Source: Dyadobacter luticola (GTDB taxonomy: Bacteria > Bacteroidota > Bacteroidia > Cytophagales > Spirosomataceae). Taken from it: a DNA stretch of 64,000 nucleotides. This document shows positions 1 to 6,723 of the stretch, piece by piece; position 1 is the stretch's first letter; the number at the start of each line of letters is the position of its first letter. The notes under the pieces were generated by a model. It worked only from the letters and a program-made list of their open reading frames with translations, searched no databases and was not told the origin of the DNA. Where the stretch lies: positions 372,001-436,000 of the forward strand of contig NZ_VCEJ01000005.1 of assembly GCF_005860805.1 (NCBI RefSeq), written 5' to 3'. Both the position numbers and the translations under genes were made by a program.

Positions 1-534
1 CATCGCAATCCAAATGCCGAGATCGGGATGTGCGAGGCGAAAAATGAACTGGAAAAACGGGTTTCTGAAAATCTTTTTGAGGAATTTGTACGTGTTATCC
101 CCAGGCCCCAATCCATCGCCATGACCGACTAACATGGTGCGTGTTCCAGTTTCGGATTGAAATGTAAAACTGACCGGATCGCGGTAGATGGTCGCGCCAA
201 TTTCACTTTCCAGGTAATCGAACATCCACATATCATGGTTTCCGGTGAAGAGAACCAGCTCGATGCCACGGTCGGAAAGCTCCGCCAGTTTGCCTAAAAA
301 CCGCACAAATCCTTTGGGAACTGCTTTGTTATATTCAAACCAGAAATCAAAAATATCCCCGACAAGAAAAACTACCTGCGCATCGTGCTGAATGTGGTCC
401 AGCCAACTCACAATCAGCTTCTCCCGCTCGCGGCTCGCCGCCAGTGACGGTACGCCCAAATGAAAATCTGATGAAAAGTACGTGCGCCGACCGGGCAGCA
501 GGTTGATTGTTTTTTTCTCGAACTGAGGAGTCAT
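1..534 (-). CDS. lpxH: UDP-2,3-diacylglucosamine diphosphatase (LpxH-like), 3' end cut by window edge
   Basis: A calcineurin-like metallophosphoesterase that probably hydrolyses UDP-2,3-diacylglucosamine to lipid X in lipid A synthesis, at the cytoplasmic face of the inner membrane. The reading frame runs from the ATG at 532-534 through base 1 with no stop, so 178 residues are present and the C-terminus lies outside the window. Metal-binding motifs appear in the family order: SDFHLG near residue 22, GDIFDFW near 58, GNHD near 97 and GHGDG near 134. The spacing and the FDFWFEY stretch favour LpxH over a general phosphoesterase. No gene overlaps it upstream; the next gene is divergent. The family call is firm, and the substrate is inferred from family resemblance. 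Confidence 0.85.
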   Translation of the reverse strand, partial: MTPQFEKKTINLLPGRRTYFSSDFHLGVPSLAASREREKLIVSWLDHIQHDAQVVFLVGDIFDFWFEYNKAVPKGFVRFLGKLAELSDRGIELVLFTGNHDMWMFDYLESEIGATIYRDPVSFTFQSETGTRTMLVGHGDGLGPGDNTYKFLKKIFRNPFFQFIFRLAHPDLGIWIAM

Positions 535-626
535 AGAATTGCCGCAAATGGACCGCAATTTACAATCTTACCTAGAATTTAGCTCCCGGTGTTTTAGATT
601 GCACCCGTTTTTAAGTTGAACAGATT

Positions 627-1364
627 ATGAAAAAGAACCTACTATTTTTATTTCTTGCCATCACCGCAGCCACATTATCACAATCCACATTCGCTCAGGT
701 GAGTGGAAAAATCGTCCCCGATAAGCAGCGCGCAACCCAGTGGAAACCTGCGGTTGGCCAATATTACTTCAGTCACGCGCTGGTTTTTGACTATCAAAAC
801 AAAGCAGACAAAACCAGCGGCCAGCTGAAAGTGTACATTGACCCGGTGACCGGCGCAATGTGTTTCAGAAAGGAATCGAGCTTTGGGCAGGGCGGAAAAA
901 CATTCGATTTTGTGATCGGTTTTCCGGACGGTAAATACATTTTCTGCGGCACTGACGGCGGCAAAAAAGTGCGGATCAATGAAGTAGTGAAAGAATTAAA
1001 GCCTGACGCCGAGACCAAAGCCCAGCAAAAATCGGATTTTGAAACCTACGCCATCCCGACTGGTAACAAGAGAGTCGATTTCGGCATGGAAAGCCTGGAA
1101 TACGATTTGAGCTACGCTACTTCCGATAACAAAGACAAAATCTGGCTTACAAAAACACCTTTCAGTGTTTACCCGCTTTACGGGATCGAATTTGTAGAAA
1201 GTGCTGTCAGCCTGCCGGTTACATTTGATTATATGCATTTATTGACAGCGAATCAGCTGCTTTCTGAAATCAATTCAAAAGACCTGGTGCTGAAACTGAC
1301 TGACATTGTAAAAGAACCTTTCACAGCAATTACAAAAGGTTATACAGTATTGAAATTAGAATAA
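627..1364 (+). CDS. Exported hypothetical protein
   Basis: A 245-residue protein with a Sec signal peptide: basic MKKN, a hydrophobic stretch, and likely cleavage after TFAQ near residue 24. The mature part is rich in aromatic residues and beta-prone, with no catalytic motif I can recognise. A segment near residues 65-100 (FDFVIGFPDGKYIFCGTDGG) faintly resembles DUF4412-like periplasmic proteins of Bacteroidota, but I would not assign it. It sits alone between the divergent lpxH fragment and a strong bidirectional terminator at 1366-1400, so it is probably monocistronic. The ATG at 627 is the natural start because the signal peptide follows at once. Confidence 0.75.
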   Translation: MKKNLLFLFLAITAATLSQSTFAQVSGKIVPDKQRATQWKPAVGQYYFSHALVFDYQNKADKTSGQLKVYIDPVTGAMCFRKESSFGQGGKTFDFVIGFPDGKYIFCGTDGGKKVRINEVVKELKPDAETKAQQKSDFETYAIPTGNKRVDFGMESLEYDLSYATSDNKDKIWLTKTPFSVYPLYGIEFVESAVSLPVTFDYMHLLTANQLLSEINSKDLVLKLTDIVKEPFTAITKGYTVLKLE

Positions 1365-1365
1365 A

Positions 1366-1400
1366 AAGAAGGCCGGCTTCACATTGAAACCGGCCTTCTT
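1366..1400. terminator. Bidirectional rho-independent terminator
   Basis: A perfect 11-bp inverted repeat (AAGAAGGCCGG at 1366-1376 with its complement at 1390-1400) around a 13-nt loop lies between two convergent genes. T-rich sequence follows on both strands, so it can end both the exported protein gene (+) and the DUF4494 gene (-). Confidence 0.85.
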
Positions 1401-1420
1401 ATTTATACAGTTGCATCCTT

Positions 1421-1951
1421 TTACGCAGTTGCAGCCTCGGCAGGTAAAGCCTCAGAAGCCGCCCGCTCCGCCTTCACCTCGGCAAGCGGACGCATATTAG
1501 CCGGAATTTCAGGCTCTGCTTCTTCCTCAGATTGGTATGGGAAAACGTCCAAAATTGGCGTCAGGTTAATATCGGTCGTTTCGTAGGGGATCAAAAAGTT
1601 GCGCATACTTTCGTTGATCCGGTCGAGCGCCTGCTGGATACCGTCGGCATTCACCAGCATATAATTGACGATTTTCTTTTCCTTCCCGCTTTTTTCGTCC
1701 ACCGAAAAATAAATCACTTTTGCCTTGAACCACTGCTCGCCCTCTTCGTAGGCAAACAAATCCGCGAGCCGCATTCTCGTAATACTCGTCACGCTGAAAT
1801 CGCTGGCACCCGTCACGATCTGCTTGTACAGTCTCGCTTCCGATTCCGTATAAGAAACAGCATCAACCAGATACACCTCATTAATCGTTTTGAGGCTTCC
1901 CGCTTCGTCCTCTTTTTGATACCTGATCTTTCCTAAATACCAGCTTGCCAT
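1421..1951 (-). CDS. DUF4494 family protein
   Basis: A 176-residue cytoplasmic protein matching the Bacteroidota-specific DUF4494 family, whose function is unknown. The N-terminus has the characteristic order: a tryptophan-containing start (MASWYLGKIRYQKE), a YLVDAVSYTESEARLY segment near residues 27-43, and a beta-rich middle with KAKVIYFSVDEKSGKEKK near 77-94. The last 30 residues are Ala/Glu-rich low complexity (ERAASEALPAEAATA) and probably disordered. A well-formed promoter (TTG, 20 nt, TACATTTG) lies about 30 bases upstream at 1980-2010, so it is transcribed alone and ends at the shared terminator. The family is recognised from memory of its N-terminal pattern. Confidence 0.8.
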   Translation of the reverse strand: MASWYLGKIRYQKEDEAGSLKTINEVYLVDAVSYTESEARLYKQIVTGASDFSVTSITRMRLADLFAYEEGEQWFKAKVIYFSVDEKSGKEKKIVNYMLVNADGIQQALDRINESMRNFLIPYETTDINLTPILDVFPYQSEEEAEPEIPANMRPLAEVKAERAASEALPAEAATA

Positions 1952-1979
1952 AGATTTTTGTGTTTTTGAATAAAGTCTG

Positions 1980-2010
1980 CAAATGTAGACGCTGGCCCCA
2001 ACGCATGCAA
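1980..2010 (-). promoter_or_regulatory. Bacteroidota-type promoter of the DUF4494 gene
   Basis: On the minus strand TTG (2008-2010) is followed after 20 nt by TACATTTG (1980-1987), fitting the Bacteroidota TTG/TAnnTTTG consensus. It lies 29 bases before the ATG at 1951. Confidence 0.7.
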
Positions 2011-2092
2011 AAAATATTGGGGCAAACTAATAATCCGAAAACACAGTATGCGTTCTGATACCTAGTGTTTAACTTGCGAAAAATAATCAGGA

Positions 2093-2725
2093 ATGAAAAA
2101 GAACATTGGGATTGCCATAATCCTGCTTGCTGTGGTGGTTTTGAGCGGCTGCGGCGTGGGACGTCAGGTATCCGAAGCCAAGGTTTTTGGCGATTGTAAA
2201 TACGATATTGCGTCCGTCGACAGTGTTTTTATTGCCGGGATCGACGTGAGGGAATTCAAGAATATTAAAAGTTTCAACGATTTTGACCTGGTGAGATATC
2301 CGGGACTGGCGATGGGGCTTTTGAAGAAAAATGTGCCGCTGGATTTGCGGGTGAATGTGGACATTACGAATCCGACTAAAAAACGTGCGGCGATCAACCA
2401 GCTGGAATACAAAGTGTTATTGTCGGAGAGTGAGATTTTTAATGGTTATCTGAGCCAGCTGATCGAAGTGATGCCTGGCACAGGCAGCACGCGGGTTCCT
2501 GTAAAATTGAGTGCCAATGCTTATCAGTTGATCACCAATGATAAAACGCGCGATCAGTTTGTAAATCTGATCATGTCGCTGTCCGGAAAATCAGACGCTA
2601 AGCCTACAAAATTTGTCGTGAAAGTACGGCCGACGCTGGATGTGGCGGGCAAGCAGATCAACTACCCCGGCTACATTACTTTCGAAAAAGAGATCACCAG
2701 CCAAATGATTACCGGTGCGCGGTAA
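2093..2725 (+). CDS. LEA type 2-like lipoprotein
   Basis: A 210-residue lipoprotein. The signal peptide ends in the lipobox LSGC, with the acylated cysteine near residue 20, so it should be anchored in a membrane facing the periplasm. The mature protein contains the segment DLRVNVDITNPTKKRAAIN near residues 84-102. The pattern of beta strands around a V-x-N-P-t motif is typical of LEA type 2 (water stress/hypersensitive response) domains, immunoglobulin-like folds of unknown bacterial role. The next gene begins 36 bases downstream on the same strand, so co-transcription with the membrane protein is possible. The lipoprotein call is firm; the LEA-like fold is moderate. Confidence 0.75.
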   Translation: MKKNIGIAIILLAVVVLSGCGVGRQVSEAKVFGDCKYDIASVDSVFIAGIDVREFKNIKSFNDFDLVRYPGLAMGLLKKNVPLDLRVNVDITNPTKKRAAINQLEYKVLLSESEIFNGYLSQLIEVMPGTGSTRVPVKLSANAYQLITNDKTRDQFVNLIMSLSGKSDAKPTKFVVKVRPTLDVAGKQINYPGYITFEKEITSQMITGAR

Positions 2726-2761
2726 CCTGGCCGCATCGAATGATAACTATACCGCCTGATT

Positions 2762-4585
2762 TTGAAGCTATTTTTAGAAAACCCACATTTATTTGAATAC
2801 TTTGGGCTGGTCGTTGTCCTTCTGATATTTTTTTCCACAAGTTTCTTTTTTAAACAACTGGTACCCACACGAAAATGGTCCGGAATCGGGCTGATCGTGG
2901 TGCCGGTTGTTTATTTTTTTATCCTGCTCGATGCGCACGTCGTCAACATTCCTTACACCGACGATTTTAATTTGCTGGAAACCATTTACAAGTTCCGGCA
3001 CGCGCCTGATTTTACTACGGGCGTAAAAATCCTTTTTGAGCAGGTAAACCAGCATCGGTTCGCATTTGAGCGGATCGTCATGCTGATCATGGTGCTTTTT
3101 ACGGGCACGGTCAACATTAAAACGCAGATCATTTTAGGCGATCTGTTTCTGCTCGGTATCGCTTGGTTTTTGTTCAGGAGTTTCAAAAAAGAGCACATTT
3201 CTTGGTACTATTTCATCCCGGTACCCTATGTTATTTTTAACTTGGTTTACTGGGAAAATGCCTACTGGGGCATAGCCGCGCTGCAAAACACCCCGCTCAT
3301 TTTCTTCGCATTTCTGACTGCGTACGGCATCAGCCGCAACGATCAAAAAGGATTTTATATTAGTGTTATTGCTGCATTGCTGACCACATTTACCAGCGGC
3401 AGCGGGCTACTTACCTGGATCATCGGGGCGATTTTATTGCTTTTTCAAAAGCGTTATAAGCTGCTCGCAGGCTGGGTTGCAGCATTGGTTGCGGTGATCT
3501 GCTTCTATTTTTTGTTCGACTACTACATGATCCCGTCCACCGGCGAGAAGGCCTGGACGCACCCGCTTTATAACCTCATATTTGTTTTCGGTTTCTGGGG
3601 AAATGCGCTTTTCCTGGACCTAAGGCACCCTTTAACCCCAAGTTTTTATCCGGATCTGATCTGGTGCGTGCTGCTGGGCGCGGCGATCATGGCCTTGTTT
3701 TTAGCCTGGGTAACCCGGATTTTGATTAAAAAGAAACTGGTTTGGAGCGACTGGTTTCTGTGGGGCGCTATGATGTTTATGATGGGGACCGGTGCAATGT
3801 TCGTGATCAGCAGGCCGCTGAGTACATACTTAATGTATGGCGGCAATATTTTTTCCCGACGGTACATGATTTTCGGGATTGCCCTGCTGGCGGTTTTTTA
3901 CGTTTGCGTGGTGATTTTATTGAAGGATTACAAATACCTGCGAAAAGCCGCGGTCATGCTCGGAATGTCGGTTTTTGTCTCGCTCAATTTCGTAAGTTAT
4001 TATTTATCAATTGTTCAGATCAGAAAAATGCATGATGATCTGGTGATTGACAGCTATTTCTGGAAAAACTATAAAACATTCCTGACGGCGGGCGATAACT
4101 TCGGCGATATCCCATTCTGGAACCACCCGACGCGAATGCGCGACCTCATTAACTCAGTTGAAAAAGAAGGATTAAGCCATTTTTATCAATTTCTGACATT
4201 ACCTGACCAGCAAAACCTGATCCGCGAAACAGCCGATAGAAGCACAGTTCTTCAAGGAAATTTCTCAGCCCGATCACATTCCAGAAATACAGAAAACAAT
4301 GTTCCGGCGAAGTATTACCGGTTTAAATTGGAGGGGAAAGACAATTTAAAGCCTGCCTATTTTGTTTTTCGTTCTCCTAAAATCACTTTTGTTTTGCCCG
4401 CCGTGCCGCAGCCTGCGACTGTCGCAGATTTTCTGAAAACGCAATCCTATTACAGTAATACAGCGGCTTATGGTCTTTTTAAATCAAAAGTCCCGGCTGG
4501 AAATTATGATGTCTGGATACTATATCCGGGAAGTGCTGCTGCGTCGTGGAAAGCCATTCCCGCAGGAAAACGCGTTGTTTTATAA
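2762..4585 (+). CDS. Polytopic membrane protein, GT-C glycosyltransferase-like
   Basis: A 607-residue protein with a TTG start and roughly eleven hydrophobic segments in the first 420 residues, followed by a soluble domain of about 190 residues. The loop after the second helix carries NIPYTDDFNLL near residues 61-71. An acidic DD or DE pair in the first extracytoplasmic loop is a hallmark of GT-C enzymes such as PMT and ArnT relatives, which use polyprenyl-phosphate sugars. That makes a membrane glycosyltransferase the best guess, but no acceptor can be named. There is no ATG close upstream, and TTG also starts mutS and other genes here. It ends 18 bases before xth. Confidence 0.65.
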   Translation: MKLFLENPHLFEYFGLVVVLLIFFSTSFFFKQLVPTRKWSGIGLIVVPVVYFFILLDAHVVNIPYTDDFNLLETIYKFRHAPDFTTGVKILFEQVNQHRFAFERIVMLIMVLFTGTVNIKTQIILGDLFLLGIAWFLFRSFKKEHISWYYFIPVPYVIFNLVYWENAYWGIAALQNTPLIFFAFLTAYGISRNDQKGFYISVIAALLTTFTSGSGLLTWIIGAILLLFQKRYKLLAGWVAALVAVICFYFLFDYYMIPSTGEKAWTHPLYNLIFVFGFWGNALFLDLRHPLTPSFYPDLIWCVLLGAAIMALFLAWVTRILIKKKLVWSDWFLWGAMMFMMGTGAMFVISRPLSTYLMYGGNIFSRRYMIFGIALLAVFYVCVVILLKDYKYLRKAAVMLGMSVFVSLNFVSYYLSIVQIRKMHDDLVIDSYFWKNYKTFLTAGDNFGDIPFWNHPTRMRDLINSVEKEGLSHFYQFLTLPDQQNLIRETADRSTVLQGNFSARSHSRNTENNVPAKYYRFKLEGKDNLKPAYFVFRSPKITFVLPAVPQPATVADFLKTQSYYSNTAAYGLFKSKVPAGNYDVWILYPGSAAASWKAIPAGKRVVL

Positions 4586-4603
4586 CATTCAATCCTCCCT
4601 GAA

Positions 4604-5371
4604 ATGCAAATTCTGACCTACAACCTGAATGGTATCCGCGCCGCTATCAAAAACGGATTGATCGGATGGCTGGCAACAAATCAAGCTGATATCCTCTGCT
4701 TTCAGGAAGTAAAAGCAACACCCGATGTGGTCGATTTGTCGGGTTTTGAAGCGCTGGGTTATGAGCTGATCGGCTGGCATGCTGCCGAAAAAAAGGGTTA
4801 CAGCGGCGTGGCAATTTTCTCAAAAATAAAACCTGACCTGGTTACTGCTGGCTGTGCGATCCCGGCTTATGACATGGAAGGCCGCATTTTACGTGCTGAT
4901 TTTGGTGACATTACCTTGCTGAACTGTTATTTTCCATCGGGTACGAGCGGAGAAATCCGGCAGGCGGTCAAGTTTAAATTTCTTGAAGACTTCTACGAAT
5001 GGGCATCTGAACTTCGCAAAACCCGCCCGAACCTAATCATTTGCGGTGATTATAACATTGCGCACACGGAAATAGACATTCATGACCCGGTACGCAATAA
5101 AAAATCATCCGGCTTTTTACCCGAAGAGCGCGCCTGGATGACAAAGTGGTTTGCAAACGGCTACACCGACGCCTTCCGTTTCAAAAATCCCAGTCTCCGT
5201 GAATACTCCTGGTGGACCTACCGCGCCGGCGCCCGCGCCAACAACAAAGGCTGGCGCATCGACTACATTTCCGTCACCGACACATTAACCGATCGCATTA
5301 TCGCCAGTAAACAATTCAACGACGCCGTGCACTCGGATCATTGCCCGGTAATGGTGGAGATTAAGGTATAA
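4604..5371 (+). CDS. xth: Exodeoxyribonuclease III
   Basis: A 255-residue exonuclease III/AP endonuclease of the exonuclease-endonuclease-phosphatase family. It cleaves DNA at abasic sites and removes 3' blocking groups in base excision repair. Visible motifs are YNLNGIRAA near residue 5 with the metal-binding Asn, LCFQEVKA with the catalytic Glu near residue 34, GDYNIAHTEIDIH near 147 with the Asp/Asn pair, and the terminal SDHCPVM with Asp and His near 246. Length is normal for the family. It follows the membrane protein by 18 bases, which may be read-through transcription and not a functional link. Confidence 0.93.
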   Translation: MQILTYNLNGIRAAIKNGLIGWLATNQADILCFQEVKATPDVVDLSGFEALGYELIGWHAAEKKGYSGVAIFSKIKPDLVTAGCAIPAYDMEGRILRADFGDITLLNCYFPSGTSGEIRQAVKFKFLEDFYEWASELRKTRPNLIICGDYNIAHTEIDIHDPVRNKKSSGFLPEERAWMTKWFANGYTDAFRFKNPSLREYSWWTYRAGARANNKGWRIDYISVTDTLTDRIIASKQFNDAVHSDHCPVMVEIKV

Positions 5372-5377
5372 ATTTTG

Positions 5378-5385
5378 TATTTTTG
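5378..5385 (+). promoter_or_regulatory. Possible -7 promoter element of the Uma2 gene
   Basis: TATTTTTG matches the TAnnTTTG element and lies 27 bases before the ATG at 5412. No TTG sits at the expected distance upstream, so this is a weak call. Confidence 0.35.
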
Positions 5386-5411
5386 GTTTAAACGGAGATC
5401 AAAACTGAGTT

Positions 5412-6002
5412 ATGAACATTGAAATGCCAGTGACTTTGAAAATGGGTGACCTGATGAGTGAGGATGAATTCTTTCAGTTTTGCCAAATGAACGACACACT
5501 AGAGTTCGAAAGGGACTCGCATGGAAATATTATACTTATGTCACCAACAGGATCATTTACAGGGGGTTTTAGTTCAAAAGTTTTGATTGAACTGGGGATT
5601 TGGAATAAGGAAAATCATTTGGGGGTAGTTTTCGATTCTTCGACAGGATTCACATTACCTAATGGAGCAGTACGTTCTCCGGATATATCCTGGATAAAAG
5701 AGGGTCGTTGGGAGGCATTAACCGAAGAGGAGCAGGAAAAATTTGCGCCCATATGTCCTGATTTTGTCATTGAAATCAGATCTAAGTCCGACGAGTTGAA
5801 TTATCTTCTTGATAAAATGAATGAGTATGTCGCTAATGGGGCAAAATTGGGTTGGTTGATTGATCGGTTTGACAAAAAAGTTTATGTATTTGAACCTGGT
5901 CAATCGATTGTCATTTATGATAATTTGGACATTCTACTTCCAGGCGAGCCAATTCTTCCAGGCTTTACGTTGGATTTAGGTTCTATCATGAAGCAAGTCT
6001 GA
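5412..6002 (+). CDS. Uma2 family endonuclease-fold protein (DUF820)
   Basis: A 196-residue protein of the Uma2/DUF820 family, which has a PD-(D/E)xK restriction endonuclease fold. Family members are common as stand-alone genes in cyanobacteria and Bacteroidota, and their biological role is not settled. The expected core is present: RSPDISWI near residues 93-100, PDFVIEIRSKSD near 116-127 with the D-E-K pattern, then NGAKLGWLID near 143. The sequence looks more AT-rich than its neighbours, which is compatible with horizontal acquisition. It has no evident antitoxin or methyltransferase partner. It ends 16 bases before the pseudouridine synthase gene. Confidence 0.8.
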   Translation: MNIEMPVTLKMGDLMSEDEFFQFCQMNDTLEFERDSHGNIILMSPTGSFTGGFSSKVLIELGIWNKENHLGVVFDSSTGFTLPNGAVRSPDISWIKEGRWEALTEEEQEKFAPICPDFVIEIRSKSDELNYLLDKMNEYVANGAKLGWLIDRFDKKVYVFEPGQSIVIYDNLDILLPGEPILPGFTLDLGSIMKQV

Positions 6003-6018
6003 CCTTAATTATTTTTTC

Positions 6019-6615
6019 TTGCACCAATACTACCTTACCTACAAACCCTTCGGAATGCTCTCGCAATTTTCCCGCGAGGGGGAGCATCAGACATTAGCGG
6101 ATCTGAATTTTCAGTTTGCAAAAGACATTTATCCTGTCGGGCGGCTGGATGCAGATAGTGAAGGGTTGCTGCTTCTGACCAATGATAATTCTCTCAAAAC
6201 CAAACTGCTTGAACCGCGTAATAAACATACGCGGACTTATTTTGTGCAGGTAGAAGGCGAAATCAATGCGGATGCTTGTGAGCGTTTGAACACAGGCGTC
6301 CAGATTTCGATTGACGGGAAAAAGTATACGACATTGCCCGCGAAGGCAACATTGATCGAAGAACCAACATTGCCTGAGCGAAATCCGCCGATCCGTTTTC
6401 GAAAAAATATCCCAACTTCCTGGCTTTCTCTCACCTTGCACGAAGGCAAAAACCGGCAGGTACGGCGCATGACAGCGGCGGTCGGCTTTCCTACATTGCG
6501 GCTTGTGCGCTGGTCGATCGGGAAAATTTCTTTGGCTGATAAAATGGGTGATTTTCCTAATCCGGGGGACGTATGGGAAGTTACGGCCGGTGAAGCCCGG
6601 CGATTCCTCGGATGA
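6019..6615 (+). CDS. RsuA/RluB/E/F-type rRNA pseudouridine synthase
   Basis: A 198-residue enzyme that isomerises uridine to pseudouridine in large-subunit rRNA. It lacks the N-terminal S4 domain and in length resembles RluE. The catalytic motif GRLDADSEGLLLLTND lies near residues 41-56, with the nucleophilic Asp. The C-terminal EGKNRQVRRM near 144-153 is the second family signature. The start is a TTG at 6019, giving MHQYYLTYKPFGMLSQF, which aligns with the usual K-P-F opening. RluE modifies 23S U2457 in E. coli; whether this protein hits the same position cannot be read from sequence. Confidence 0.85.
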   Translation: MHQYYLTYKPFGMLSQFSREGEHQTLADLNFQFAKDIYPVGRLDADSEGLLLLTNDNSLKTKLLEPRNKHTRTYFVQVEGEINADACERLNTGVQISIDGKKYTTLPAKATLIEEPTLPERNPPIRFRKNIPTSWLSLTLHEGKNRQVRRMTAAVGFPTLRLVRWSIGKISLADKMGDFPNPGDVWEVTAGEARRFLG

Positions 6616-6650
6616 CCTTCGCCGGGAGACTACAAAACCTTCCTACACTC

Positions 6651-6680
6651 TTGCCAAACCGCCGATTAGGGTTAATTTTG
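6651..6680 (+). promoter_or_regulatory. Promoter of mutS
   Basis: TTG at 6651-6653, then 19 nt, then TAATTTTG at 6673-6680. This is an exact fit to the Bacteroidota consensus TTG-N19-TAnnTTTG. Start of transcription would be near 6687, about 37 bases before the TTG start of mutS. Confidence 0.75.
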
Positions 6681-6723
6681 TAAATACCCGGCGCGGCCGC
6701 CGCGTCTAAAAATGAGCTTCTAA

